From Flaccisagitta enflata (lineage: Eukaryota; Chaetognatha; Sagittoidea; Aphragmophora), in the NCBI GenBank assembly GCA_965153355.1, contig OZ231127.1, positions 96,410,001 through 96,474,000 on the forward strand: 64,000 nt of DNA. The letters run 5' to 3'. The notes under the pieces are model-generated. The model had not been told where the DNA came from and did not search any database. It worked only from the letters and a program-made list of their open reading frames with translations. Each line of letters opens with the position of its first letter. Position 1 is the first letter of the stretch. This document shows, in pieces, positions 1 to 13,280 of the stretch. The position numbers and the translations under genes are program-made.

Positions 1-166
1 CATCAAAATCAAGCATTCTTTTAACAGAAGTGAAAAAAGTATACATCAAGTAATCAATTCATTCAATCATTCATTCATTCACAAATGACATTCATTCATA
101 AAAAAAACATTCGTTCATAAAAAACGTTCATTCAAAGAGGACGCATCGTTGGCCTACTTGGCCTTG
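1..166 (-). mobile_element. HINE-like element, 5' end and interior, truncated by window edge
   Basis: Read on the minus strand, the 5' end is at 166 (CAAGGCCAAGTAGGCC), followed by a subterminal GATGCGTCCTC motif and a block of ATTC/TTCA tetranucleotide repeats (about 55-130). The 3' hairpin would lie left of base 1. It abuts a T-run that is uninterrupted in the paralogous segment near 1707. Confidence 0.6.
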
Positions 167-391
167 TTTTCCCTTCCTTTGATAACAAAACTTGACATTT
201 CCATATTTGGCAATGCAAGGTTCGTAGAATTAGAAAGAATCGAAAAATTCTGTCATTTCAATTCTAGTAAATTCGAAATCTGGGATTACAGTTCTAATTC
301 TTAACCGATGAATCAAAAATGACAACGCGAATTCAAAGATCGAGAGTGGAAACAAAATGACTTGACAGTAAATGGGGTGGAGACGGAAGGA

Positions 392-480
<89 letters not shown>

Positions 481-584
481 GATTTACTGAAGAATCATCA
501 CCAGAGTCGCAGCTCTGCGCGCATTGTTCATTTCTCCGGAAGAACGCATGTCTTCATAGAAAAAAAATGCGGGCTTGAAAACTG
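167..584. repeat. Segmental duplication, copy 1
   Basis: This block recurs at 1707-2231 in the same orientation with scattered differences. Both copies run from a CCCTTCCTTTGA stretch through a (GA)n array to GCGGGCTTGAAAACTG. The GA array is about 80 bp here and about 195 bp in copy 2. No coding potential is seen. Confidence 0.9.
397..474. repeat. (GA)n microsatellite
   Basis: Nearly pure GA dinucleotide array inside duplication copy 1. Confidence 0.98.
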
Positions 585-763
585 ACGGACGGACGGATAC
601 GAATCAAAGCGACTTTGTCTTCATACATATTAAAGCCAGGATGACTCCGTGTGCTGACTCCTTACTGCTGAGCAGAATCCTTGGAAAGGCAGAATAAAAT
701 GAATAAAAAAAAAGGGAAAGAAAAAAAAACTACAAGAACGTGGAAAAAAAGTTCTAACAAATC

Positions 764-967
<204 letters not shown>

Positions 968-1020
968 ATATGGAAATGATGCCAAGGTACAACAATTGGA
1001 TTTTAGATTTGAGAAATTTC

Positions 1021-1213
1021 CTAATAGTCGCATGTCTGTCGCTATGTCTGTTGGTTCGTCAGTCTGTTGGCCTGTCCGTCTGTCCATAACACTTTACTTT
1101 TTTCCGCGTTAAGATGCGGTTTCGGCATGAATGCTCCTGCCAAAATGTTTGAATAACATATCTCTGCTACCGCCCACCCGGACATGGGTGGCCATGTATC
1201 TGGACTTCTTTTC
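1021..1213 (-). mobile_element. HINE-like element, diverged
   Basis: The left end carries the 3'-terminal TAGTCGC strand, then TCTGT/GGTTCGTC tetranucleotide-like repeats, a CTTTACTTTTTT block, TGCTCCTGCC, and at the right CCCACCCGGACATGGGTGGCC leading to an AGATACATGG-type 5' end. The order of blocks matches intact copies, but identity is low. Confidence 0.6.
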
Positions 1214-1363
1214 GCCAGCCTATGATCCTATCTGTTCATGTTGACTGTTGGAAAACAAAGAAATACGGAAACCAACACAAACATGCATAATCGAAATAAA
1301 ATCATTCTTTTTTTCCTTCTTGGGATATATCTTTGAGTCCCTTTTCAAATCAGTCTCAGTCTC

Positions 1364-1365
<2 letters not shown>

Positions 1366-1436
<71 letters not shown>
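1366..1436. repeat. (GA)n microsatellite
   Basis: Pure GA dinucleotide array of about 70 bp. Confidence 0.97.
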
Positions 1437-1440
<4 letters not shown>

Positions 1441-1706
1441 AAAAGACAGACCGATGGGTATAAATGACAAGATTCACAGACAGAATGACAAAAAGACACG
1501 AAAATGACGAGGTGCTTGCTATTAAGTAAGAAACAGATGGTTCCATTTATGGAAATGAAGCGTGAAGCAAGTTCCCGGTAGGCTTTAACCTATGGTTTGA
1601 GTAATCTTTGGTTTGAATCATTTGAATGTATAGACGAGTGATGCCATTGACTGTCTGCAATGCTCATCAAGGACCATTTCCATTTCATTGATGAAACAGA
1701 CGCCGT

Positions 1707-2231
<525 letters not shown>

Positions 2232-2239
2232 TCTTTAAA

Positions 2240-2312
2240 AACTTAGAACTTAGGACTTAGAACTGACTTAGAACTTAGAACTTAGAACTGACTTAGAAAT
2301 CTGTCTTAGAGT
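2240..2312. repeat. ACTTAGAACTTAG minisatellite
   Basis: Short degenerate tandem array of ACTTAGAA-type units directly right of duplication copy 2. Confidence 0.7.
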
Positions 2313-2354
2313 GTGTTCTTTGGTTTGAGGGTTATTGTTTTCTTGGGCTTGATA

Positions 2355-3000
<646 letters not shown>

Positions 3001-3014
3001 GTGACACGAGATGG

Positions 3015-3049
3015 TCGTTGTTGTATTGTTGTTGTTGTTGTTGTTGTAA

Positions 3050-3136
<87 letters not shown>

Positions 3137-3550
3137 AATGTTGTTGTTGTAATGTTGTTGTTGCAATGTTGTTGTTGCTGTTGCTGTTGTTGTTGCTGCT
3201 GCTGTTGTTGCTGTTGTTGTTGCTGTTGCTGTTGTTGTTTTGCTGTTGCTGTTGCTGTAATGCTGCAGCTTGTTGCTGCTGTTGCTGCAGCTGTTGTTGT
3301 TGCTGTTGCTGTTGTTGCTGTTGTTGTTGTTGCTGTTGCTTGTTGTTGTTGTAACGCGTTGCTGTCGTAATGCCGTTGTTGTTGCACGCTGTTGTGGTTG
3401 CTGTTGTTGTACCGCTGTGCTGTTGTTGTTGCTGTTGTTGCTGTTGTTGTTGTTGCTGTTGTTGTTGCTGTTGCTGTTGCTGTCGTTGTTGTCGCTGTTG
3501 TTGTCGTTGTTGTTGCTGTTGTTTTGTCGTTTTTGTCGTTGTTTTTGTCG

Positions 3551-3600
<50 letters not shown>
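3015..3600. repeat. (TTG)n / (TTGCTG)n compound array
   Basis: About 590 bp of TTG triplets mixed with CTG, TCG and ATG variants. The pure central block lies at 3055-3137, and 3150-3530 is a more degenerate TTGCTG mixture. It produces long poly-L, poly-C, poly-V, poly-Q, poly-N and poly-T frames on both strands, which are not genes. Confidence 0.97.
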
Positions 3601-3766
3601 ATAGTTTTTCTTGCTGTTGTTGCCAACTTTCATATGGCATATGAAAGTATAGAGCAGCGAGGGATATGAATCTTGGGTCTGAATTATATTGTGGCTGGCA
3701 TTTCCATTTGCATCGTGTTATGGAAAATTGGAATGAAATCTGGCAATCATGAAGCATGAAAAAGTC

Positions 3767-3771
3767 AGAAA

Positions 3772-3811
<40 letters not shown>

Positions 3812-3948
3812 AAGAAAGAAAGAAAGAAAGGAAGAGAGATAAAGAAGGGAAGAAAAGGCAGAGAGAGGCAGTGAGAAAGAGGAAGGCTGGTAGGGAAAAA
3901 GAAGGAAAGAGGAAAGAAGGACGGAAAAAAGAAAGAAAGAAGGAAGGA

Positions 3949-3988
<40 letters not shown>

Positions 3989-3989
3989 A

Positions 3990-4061
<72 letters not shown>

Positions 4062-4177
4062 GAGATAAAGAAGGGAAGAAAAGGCAGAGAGAGGCAGTGA
4101 GAAAGAGGAAGGCTGGTAGGGAAAAAGAAGGAAAGAGGAAAGAAGGACGGAAAAAAGAAAGAAAGAAGGAAGGAAAA

Positions 4178-4237
<60 letters not shown>

Positions 4238-4256
4238 AAAGAAAGAAAAGCAGGGA
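3767..4256. repeat. (GAAA)n arrays with an internal 226-bp tandem duplication
   Basis: GAAA tetranucleotide arrays enclose a purine-only spacer starting GAGAGATAAAGAAGGG. The spacer occurs at about 3835-3940 and again at about 4061-4170, nearly identical, so a unit of roughly 226 bp has been tandemly duplicated. Confidence 0.9.
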
Positions 4257-4491
4257 GTAAGAAAGAGGAAGGGAGAAAGAAAAAAAGAGGAAAGAAGGAA
4301 AGAAAAAAACAGAAAGGAGGAATGTTAGGGAGGAAGTGTCAGTGAAAAAAAAGAAAAAACAGTGAATTATGAGTTGACAAAACAGAAACGAAAGTAAAAA
4401 AAAAAAAAAAAGATGAAGACTGTTTGACGAATACAAAAGGAAAGCTAAAATGAAGGAACCGGCCTGACAACTTCGTTGCTGGTAAATCGCC

Positions 4492-4601
<110 letters not shown>

Positions 4602-4767
4602 TATGTAGTGTCACCTCGAGTCATGCTTTTCGCGCATCCCACGACAGTCAGGTTTCATGCATTCCTATTGGTTGGGGGTCTTTGGCTCTGATTGGTTAGT
4701 CCATTGGGGGGGACTTTGACAGTGCTCTGGGTATGACCCCGCGACTCATACATCGAAAAATATTCCT

Positions 4768-4769
<2 letters not shown>

Positions 4770-4818
<49 letters not shown>
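4770..4818. repeat. (CT)n microsatellite
   Basis: Pure CT array of about 48 bp. Confidence 0.97.
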
Positions 4819-4820
<2 letters not shown>

Positions 4821-4904
4821 GTTGTGTGCCCCTACGGTGACACAGGGGGATTAAAATCGTCCTGTTCTCGATCGATGGCAAGAAAAACCACTGAATTATT
4901 ATTA

Positions 4905-5331
4905 CACTTTTTTTTTTATTTATAAGAACGTCACTTTTTTTTGAAGGCTTCATGTTCTTATTTTTGAAGCCAAATGAAGCTTTCAACATTCTTAGAGCGT
5001 TCTTAATCTAAAATACTATATGAACTACAGGAAACCTTATTATATACTATTATTGAATTATGCTAAATATATTTCTATCAAATACTGCTAAAACAAATGT
5101 TAAACATTAAAGTCAATGGATATTTTCTAGTATTTATATAAAAATTCATAAAATATTATCTTAATTATAGTAAAATTCAAGTGTTTCATTAATGTTTTTT
5201 TAATGTTTACCTTAAGCGAAATTTTTTCTCTCAAGACTTGAAGCCTTCGTATGTTTTTAAGATGTTCTTAATTTTGAGGCCATTCGAAGCCTTGATGTTC
5301 TTATAAACTAGGTTCTTATAAAAAAAAAGTG
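4905..5331. mobile_element. TA-flanked inverted-repeat MITE (CACTTT family), copy 1
   Basis: The ends are CACTTTTTTTTTTATAAGAA and its reverse complement, with TA immediately outside each end (4903-4904 and 5332-5333). Internally, GAAGGCTTCATGTTCTT on the left is mirrored by TTCGAAGCCTTGATGTTCTT on the right, so inverted similarity extends about 80 bp in. The core is AT-rich and has no open frame. TA flanks fit a Tc1/mariner-type non-autonomous element. A second copy lies at 41477-41900. Confidence 0.85.
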
Positions 5332-5394
5332 TATCAGGCCGAGGATTAGGATTCTGACTGCCACAGGATTGGGAATGCGTGGGACTGAAATGAA

Positions 5395-5600
5395 TGAGTG
5401 ACCGGATAGATGAACGGATAGAAGTGCCTGAATGATTCAATAGTAGCTGGATTGATGAACGGATGGATGGATGAACGGATAGAAGTGCCTGAATGATTCA
5501 ATAGTAGCTGGATTGATGAACGGATGGATGGATGGACGGATAGAAGTGCCTGAATGATTCAATAGTAGCTGGATGGATGAACGGATGGATGGAAGAGAGA
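5395..5600. repeat. GGATGGATGAACGGAT minisatellite with 65-bp higher-order unit
   Basis: GGAT/GAAC tetranucleotide-derived repeats. A unit of roughly 65 bp containing AGAAGTGCCTGAATGATTCA occurs three times (near 5421, 5482 and 5543). Confidence 0.85.
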
Positions 5601-5714
5601 CGAAGGAACGACGTGAATGAAAATTAATAGTTGGTTTGACTAGCGATCAGACCAACTGTCTATTGTTACTGTTCAACAAAGTGCTCATTGTTGTGAATTG
5701 CGCAAAGCAATTCA

Positions 5715-6440
5715 CTTTAACTTTGCTCCATGGCTTTTTTACTTCCTTCTGACATTTTTTAAGAGGGTTTTGACTCTGCTGTTTCTCTCTTCACTTCATT
5801 CCAAACGGTTTTTGTTATACCATTTTTCCCTTCACATATTAGAGAGGGTTTTGGATATGCCGTTTTTTCCTTCACTACATAAAAAGGGTTTTGGCTGTGC
5901 CGTTTTTCCCTTCACTCTATTAGAGAGGGTTTTGGTTATGCCATTTTTAGTCGCGAGCTAGCGACTCTATACCCCGCTTTGTCCATCCGTTGGTCGGTCC
6001 GTCGGTTGGTCGGTTCCCATTTTACTTTTTCTATGTTTTTGCGGTCTTTGGCCTCACTGCTCCTTGCCAAATGCTTTAGTAACTCAAATACTGCCCCTGC
6101 CCACCCGCACGCGACTGAGGTAGCCGTGTATCCGGCCTTGTTTCCTCATATCTTTTCATTATAAATGTGGATTTTGGCTATGCCGTTTTTCCCTTACCTA
6201 TTTTCACTATAAAATTGGGTTTTGGCTATGCTGTTTTTCCTATATCTATTTTCACTACAAAAGTGGGTTTTGGCTATGCCGTTTTTCTGTTAATTTTTTT
6301 CACTAAAAAAAATGGTAGTGGCTATGCTATTTTTTCTTTATTTTCACTAAACAGGCTTTTTGGTTCTGCCATTTTCCCCTTGAGCTTTACATGGTTACTT
6401 AACAGGGTCTTGGTTCATCCCGTTTTTCCCTTCTTATACA
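5715..6440. repeat. Minisatellite GGGTTTTGGCTATGCCGTTT, interrupted
   Basis: Degenerate tandem units of about 40-45 bp, each with GGTTTTGGCTATGCCGTTTT followed by TCCCTTCACT. They run from about 5715 to 5945 and from 6165 to 6440. A complete HINE-like element (5944-6143) sits between the halves. Confidence 0.85.
5944..6143 (-). mobile_element. HINE-like element inside a minisatellite
   Basis: A full copy on the minus strand. The 3' hairpin strand GTCGCGAGCTAGCGAC is at the left after a five-T run, followed by a GGTCGGTCCGTC block. TGCCCCTGCCCACCCGCACGCGACTG and the CGGCCTTG 5' end lie at the right before three Ts. The host unit has a T-run at this point in its other copies, so insertion took place in the T-run. 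Confidence 0.9.
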
Positions 6441-6813
6441 GTATCTTAGTTGTAATGATTATATTTTCAATTTTTTCCTTTGTCTATCATAAAATAAAAA
6501 CAAAGTATTTCCACTGAGCATGTTGTCAATTGCACCTGCAATTCACATGTTTGGCGACAGCCACTGGTTTATTGTATATTGTCACAAGTTTTAGAATCTC
6601 ACCATCTAGACCATAAGTTTGTCACCTTACCTTTTTGATAAATAAAAGTTGTGCCACTGATGTGACAAATAAGTGGAATTTTGGAATAGTAATATGAATT
6701 TTTAAAATTTCATTCCAAAATCTCCTTTGATAGATAGATAGATAAATGGTTTCATGAAGGTGACAAATTTTTCATTTGGATAGAAATCACTTTACCTATG
6801 TAGGATCTAATCA

Positions 6814-7012
6814 TTTTTAGTCGCGTGCTACGCGACTCTACACCCCGCTTTGTCGGTCCGTCCGTCTGTTGTTCCGTCCATCGGTCCGTCACACTTTTTT
6901 TGTTTTTTTGCGGTCTCTGGCCCCACTGCTCCTGCCCAATTGATGCATTGACCTCAATAATGGCCCCTGCCCACCCGCACGCGACTGGGGTAGCCGTGTA
7001 TCCGGCCTTGTT
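6814..7012 (-). mobile_element. HINE-like element, intact
   Basis: Left terminus TTTTTAGTCGCGTGCTACGC, right terminus GTATCCGGCCTTGTT. The hairpin is GTCGCGTGCTACGCGAC (7-bp arms). The 5' subterminal GCACGCGACT, seen here as CCGCACGCGACTGG, repeats the terminal strand in inverted form. Confidence 0.93.
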
Positions 7013-7197
7013 CGAGAAGAAGCGACCATTCTTTAGACCATTTTTCACTTAAGTTTCAGAGACCAGTGGACTAAGCCACTTATAATGATTCATGGTCGCA
7101 TCTTAAAGGACATACACTGCAAAAGATATGATTTTGATCAACGGACAGACCAACCAGCCGCTCGTTCCACTCAATTGCAAGAGTGAGTGATGATGAT

Positions 7198-7345
7198 AAG
7201 CACGCAACCCGGGGTTGTAATATCGTAACAGACTCGGGCAAGAGCTGAAATGCGCGTACCCACACTTTATTTCTCGGTCATTTCTGACTAACGACCCGAC
7301 GGACGGACAAAGTCTCTTAAACAGTTACATGACAGCAACTAAAAA
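7198..7345 (+). mobile_element. HINE-like element, GTTGC subtype, decayed
   Basis: The 5' part reads CACGCAACCCGGGGTTGTAA then TATCGTAACAGACTCGGGCA. The 3' part reads GACGGACGGACAAAGTCTCT and ends CAGCAACTAAAAA. Block order matches the copy at 36474-36674. The last bases touch the next element. Confidence 0.7.
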
Positions 7346-8092
7346 TAGCAGCCCAAAGGCAGTAAGTGGTCAGCGGTACCCGTGCCCTGCTTGAGTAGTA
7401 TGTGATTTAGGTTGAGGGGGAGCAGGGCAGCGGCCCCGAAGGGGACGAAGTCCTGTAGAACACAGGGGGAATCTGTCCGTCCATCCATCCGTCCGTCCGT
7501 CCTTCTCTCAGCCTTCCTTTTGTCTGTTATTCAAACTCTCTTTGAATAACATGGAGAAATGACAAAAGGCAGTATATGGACAAGGGTACCCCTGGTCTTC
7601 TTGAGAAGTTTGTTATTTAAGTTGAGGGGGGAGCAGGCCAGGATTTGGGTCTCTGAGGCCAGAATCTGGGTCTCAGAGACCAATTTCTTGGTCTTAGAGG
7701 CCAGGGTTTGAGTCTCTGAGGCCAGGATTTGGGTCTCTGAGGCCAGGATTTAGGGCCTTGAAGCCAGATCCTGGGTCTTGGAGGCCAGAATCTGGGTCAC
7801 AGAGATCAAGATCTAGATCTCTGAGGCTAGGATCAGGGTTTTACAGGCCAGAATCTGGGTATTAGAAACCAGGATCTAGATCTTAGGGGCCAAAATAATA
7901 GAATTTTGACTAAAATTCCGGTTTCCTAGCCAGATTTTAGCCATTTTGCTTGGATTTGGGCCATTTTGCTTGGATTTGGGCCCCAAAGGAGACGAAGCCC
8001 TGAGAATGGGGCGGGGGGGGGGGGACGTACGGACGGACGGACAGATTCCCCCTGTGTTCTACAGGACATCGTCCCCTTCGGGGCCGCTGCCC
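7346..8092 (+). mobile_element. GGGCAGCGGCCCC element with 46-60 bp inverted ends
   Basis: A 5' leader GGTCAGCGGTACCCGTGCCC is followed by a subterminal block at 7425-7470 (GGGCAGCGGCCCCGAAGGGG at its start). Its reverse complement forms the 3' end at 8047-8092, before AAAAA. The pairing extends another 13 bp inward through AATCTGTCCGTCC. The interior (7630-7960) is a degenerate 22-25 bp repeat of GAGGCCAGGATTTGGGTCTC type. There is no open frame. This is the clearest full copy of the family. Confidence 0.9.
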
Positions 8093-8250
8093 AAAAGGAA
8101 GGACAAAATATGTAAATAAAGAAAAAACACGCAACCAGACGGATAACAATAAAAAAAAAAAAAAATAGAATCTGTTCGTTGCCGATTTTAGCGACTTATT
8201 GCTAAAAAAAATGGAGAGAATAAAAAACAGTATATCTACTGTACAAGGAC

Positions 8251-8252
<2 letters not shown>

Positions 8253-8332
<80 letters not shown>
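8253..8332. repeat. (GA)n microsatellite
   Basis: Pure GA array of about 80 bp. Confidence 0.97.
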
Positions 8333-8334
<2 letters not shown>

Positions 8335-8555
8335 TAGGCTAAGACAGAGACAGACAGATAAGTCATGAAATTTATGTATGGATGGTAAGCAAGTGGGTTC
8401 ATTTTTACTGCTTCGTATACTGACCAAACGGGGTCATAAAACCATCGACAGAAAGGAGCAATAATATTCTCCTTTGAAACGACGTCTCCCCGAAACTGAA
8501 AGGACGACTGGCGACTGACGAAGGTGGTTGCAAAGACACGAGTCACCCTTTCTAT

Positions 8556-8817
8556 GGGAGTGTTTCTAGCCAAAGACAATCGCGTTTCTAACTTGCCAAT
8601 CGGTCGCTCGCTACGTTTGTTCGTTCGCACCGCTCACTCCGCTCATTTGCTTTGCAGTGCTCTGCTCGCTTCGCTTGTTCTCTCCATTCACGGGCTCGCT
8701 CACTCCCTCACTGCACTTACTCCCTCGCGGGACAGTGAAATTCATAGTTATGTGTTCACGCTGTAAACGCGTTCAACGGGAACAAACATGTTATTTGTTT
8801 TCACTAGAAACACACCC
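8556..8817 (-). mobile_element. PIF/Harbinger-like MITE, copy 1
   Basis: Terminal inverted repeats are GGGAGTGTTTCTAG and CTAGAAACACACCC. The trinucleotide TAT lies directly outside both ends (8553-8555 and 8818-8820). The interior is GC-rich and built from CTCGCTCACTCC-like sub-repeats. GGG-starting ends with a 3-bp A/T target duplication fit the PIF/Harbinger (Tourist) pattern. There is no coding capacity. Confidence 0.85.
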
Positions 8818-8928
8818 TATGAATGCCTGAACCATGAATTCCTGGCTAGTGGTCGAAACGACCGAGACAGTAGAATAAAACAGGATCAGAAGATATGGAT
8901 GCTGATTGAAAACATGTCCAAAATGTTT

Positions 8929-9113
8929 ATTAGGCGCGTGCTACGCGACTCTACACCCCGCTTTTTCCGTCGGTCGGTCAGTCACATTTTCTCTTTTTTT
9001 TATGTTTTTTATTCTTTGACCATACTGCTCCTGCCCAAATGCTCTGGTGACCTCAAATATAGCCCCTGCCCACCCGCACCCGACTGGGTTAGCCGTGTAT
9101 CCGGCCTTGTTTT
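8929..9113 (-). mobile_element. HINE-like element
   Basis: Left GCGCGTGCTACGCGAC hairpin strand, a short GGTCGGTCAGTC block, TGCTCCTGCCC, GCCCCTGCCCACCCGCACCC, and right end TCCGGCCTTGTTTT. One base of the 5' subterminal motif differs (ACCCGACT for ACGCGACT). Confidence 0.9.
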
Positions 9114-9478
9114 ATTGGCATGGCATTACTCATCTGACTAGATATACACAGTTAAACTAAGTCAATAGGCAACAGCTAACAACCAATAGCATAGCACATG
9201 TCGTCTAACGAGCGCTTGGTCGTCACCAATAACCTGACAAACCGACAAACCAACGAGCAGATTCAGGGAAGAACATATCCTCTCATTCATCTGATAGACA
9301 TGATTTGGCACGTGTAAAAATTGAAAAAAATAAGTTTGCCGATGAACCTTCATGCGCCAGCTTAGATTTCTTGTAATATGACATCTGGTAAAGGCCAATG
9401 GAGATTAACGAACAGCAAAATGTAAGGTGCCAAGATTAATGAATGCCGCAATAAAGTGTTGGATGACGTCATAACAAG
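9114..9478. other. No feature recognised
   Basis: Non-repetitive sequence between two element copies. Short open frames only, with no motif. Confidence 0.5.
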
Positions 9479-9670
9479 AACAAGGCCGGATACACGGCTA
9501 CCAAAGTCGCGTCCGGGTGGGTAGGAGCAGTGATGAAAAAGGCTAACTCAAGAATTGGGCAGGAGCGCCCAAAAAAGCCAAAAACGCCGAAAAAGCTAAC
9601 GGCGACCGACCAACCGACAGATCGACCGACAGACATAGCGGGTTGTAGAGTCGCGTGCACGCGACTAAAA
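9479..9670 (+). mobile_element. HINE-like element
   Basis: Starts AACAAGGCCGGATACACGGC and ends GTCGCGTGCACGCGACTAAA. The 5' subterminal motif is AGTCGCGTCC. The inner satellite block is GACCGACCAACCGACAGATC. Confidence 0.93.
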
Positions 9671-9755
9671 ATGCACCAGTGCGTTCACAGTTGATTAGAA
9701 TGCATATGATATGCCGGGTGTCCATCTTAAACAACAGGTCGCACGGAGGCGGGGA

Positions 9756-10270
<515 letters not shown>

Positions 10271-10346
10271 TGGAGAGTACTTGTGCTGGAAAATTTAAGG
10301 ACATCAGTGCATCAAACCCATGGTGGATGCGTGTGTGTGACGCAAT

Positions 10347-10930
<584 letters not shown>

Positions 10931-11019
10931 TAAGAGATTGCGTGACACGCTGCCATCGAATCGAGGCAGAGTGGGTAACAGTCTAAAGCTAGTTAAATAC
11001 ACATACACTTTTTAAGAAC

Positions 11020-11045
11020 AACAGGCGAACCTCGCTATAACGAAT
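11020..11045. mobile_element. End of a mariner-like MITE (solo terminus)
   Basis: CAGGCGAACCTCGCTATAAC resembles the terminal repeat of the element at 22173-22340. No partner end was found nearby. Confidence 0.4.
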
Positions 11046-11077
11046 CAAAGAGTAATGAAGATATAAATCAGAGTTGC

Positions 11078-11107
11078 TGACGCTAGCGAGAATTCTCGGT
11101 AGCGTCA
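11078..11107. repeat. TGACGCTA...TAGCGTCA palindrome, unit 1
   Basis: A 30-bp near-palindrome centred on GAGAATTCTC. The same palindrome recurs at 11127 and 12551. Confidence 0.8.
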
Positions 11108-11126
11108 ACGATGACAACTACACATT

Positions 11127-11158
11127 TTGACGCTACTGAGAATTCTCCATAGCGTCAA
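11127..11158. repeat. TTGACGCTA...TAGCGTCAA palindrome, unit 2
   Basis: A 32-bp near-palindrome with two mismatched positions around GAGAATTCTC. A half unit (TTGACGCTACTGAGAATA) follows at 11196, next to a CT array. Confidence 0.8.
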
Positions 11159-11217
11159 TAACCATTCTCTATTGTGATGATTTGGAAATTAATAATTGAC
11201 GCTACTGAGAATAGTTT

Positions 11218-11221
<4 letters not shown>

Positions 11222-11309
<88 letters not shown>
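11222..11309. repeat. (CT)n microsatellite
   Basis: Pure CT array of about 88 bp, entered directly from a palindrome half unit. Confidence 0.97.
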
Positions 11310-11312
<3 letters not shown>

Positions 11313-11895
11313 CACTAAAAAGAAAGAGCTTTTACTATCTCTAACAGTTGATTGGCCCATCCATAAACGTGACAAAATTGCCATATGCATTACTTGTTTT
11401 TATAGTTTTATATTGTTTGGCAGTTTCTTTAATTTTTTTTTTTGTTCTTCTCTTAAATTTTATTTTTACTCTTTATTCAACTTTTTACTTTAGACTCATT
11501 ATTTTTTTTTATCATGTCATATTTCATCTTTTATATCTCTAACTTACTTTTTATTTTTGAATTTTCATTTTTCACTTTTATATTTCTTTTTCAATTTTGT
11601 TGTCACTTTTCAAGCGTCACTTTTTATTCTTCACCTTTTTTTTGTTTTTTAGTTTTATATTTCATTTTTTATCATTCACTTATTCATTTTTCAATTTTTT
11701 AAGAATTGTTAATCATTGTATTTTTCTAATTAAATTGTCATATATTTTGATGATTTTTTTTTAATTTTCAACATTATTCTATATTCCATCAAGCAAAGTA
11801 ACCAATAAAACTCAGGGTTAAGATTTTTAACAGATCGATTGTGTCAAATCCCCCTCTATTACAATACATTTATAAGTAGCTGTATTCAGGTTTAA
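11310..11895. other. T-rich segment, no feature recognised
   Basis: Strongly T-rich with scattered TTTTATTTTT tracts. Frames translate to F/I/L/Y-rich strings and carry no motif. Confidence 0.5.
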
Positions 11896-11985
11896 GATGC
11901 ATCCTCGTATGTCTATCAGAGGGTATATCCATCCATTTGTTTATTTGTCCATCCATCCATCCGTCTATCTTTTCTTCCCTCTGTC
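11896..11985 (-). mobile_element. HINE-like 3' end, GATGC subtype
   Basis: AAGATGCATCCTCGTATGTC followed by AGAGGGTATATCC and CCATCCATTTGT/TCCATCC repeats matches the 3' end of the GATGCG-type copies. The 5' end was not found; the GAAA arrays to the right may have expanded inside it. Confidence 0.55.
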
Positions 11986-12061
11986 CATCCATCCACCCAT
12001 CCAACTTATTGCTTCCCTAACATCGGTTATTCTGGGATTTAATTTTACTTGTCTGTAGAAA

Positions 12062-12523
<462 letters not shown>

Positions 12524-12550
12524 AGAGAGAGTATGGAAATCTTTCCACCA

Positions 12551-12631
12551 TTTTGACGCAATAGAGAATTCTCTATTGCGTCAAAAACACCAATTCTCGG
12601 TAGCGTCAATTTTGCGAATTCTCTATTGCGT
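12551..12631. repeat. 36-bp perfect palindrome plus two half units
   Basis: 12551-12586 is a perfect 36-bp palindrome centred on AGAGAATTCTCT with outer arms TTTTGACGCAAT. AATTCTCGGTAGCGTCAA (from 12592) and GAATTCTCTATTGCGTCAA (from 12614) are half units. The family is shared with 11078-11213. Confidence 0.9.
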
Positions 12632-12663
12632 CAAACTCCCATAAATCATTTCATTTCTTTGAA

Positions 12664-12823
12664 CAGTTGCAGTCAGCTATAATGGATGTGCAAGTAATGG
12701 ATATTTGCCTATTTCCAATAAAATCTTTATGTCTTTTGGGCATTTTTTTTTATACTGGCAACTATGCGATAAGAAAATAGTGTATGTTCATCGATATCCG
12801 TTAATGCCGGGTTCAACTGTAGG
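12664..12823. mobile_element. Mariner-like MITE, decayed
   Basis: The right end read in reverse is TACAGTTGAACCCGGCATTA then ACGGATATC, close to the terminal repeat of 22173-22340. The left end is a weak ACAGTTGCAGTCAGCTATAA. The interior includes TATTTCCAATA as in the other copies. Confidence 0.55.
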
Positions 12824-13031
12824 CTCTTTCGTCATTTAACTGAAAAGTTTGATGAAGATTGATCCTCTTTTCTTTTATCGACTACCAAATGTTTTTGTAC
12901 TCAATCTCTTTTCACTTTCATTAGAAAACAACTATTATCAACTGGTATTTCAATTCTTCTTCTTTTTTTTTTTTGAAAGACAAGACCTTGTTCTTAATTA
13001 ACTTAAATTGAGTCAGAGGACGAGTGAAAAA

Positions 13032-13180
<149 letters not shown>

Positions 13181-13189
13181 GATGCACCC

Positions 13190-13275
13190 AGGAGCGGCGA
13201 GAGGGGGGTCCACCCTCCTCTAAGAATGGGGGCCCGGACCCTGGGAGGGCCCGGGGGGCCCCTGCGGGAGGGGAA
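13190..13275. repeat. GC-rich GGCGGCGAGAG/GGGCCC repeat fragment
   Basis: Very G/C-rich block with AGGAGCGGCGAGAGGGGGG. A related sequence in reverse orientation lies at 14380-14465 (GGGGCGGCGAGAG on the minus strand). Identity of the family is unknown. Confidence 0.5.
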
Positions 13276-13280
13276 ACAAG

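Noticed and set aside
8521-8766. Short frames over the GAGCGAGC-rich MITE (R/S-rich, for example at 8524-8766)
   Set aside because: Similar frames occur in every copy of the MITE with stops and shifts, so they are by-products of its composition.
9655-9720. tRNA-like or SINE origin of the HINE-like elements (A-run after the 3' end)
   Set aside because: No A-box/B-box pair was found. The A-run belongs to the target, as empty-site comparisons suggest, and there is no long target duplication.
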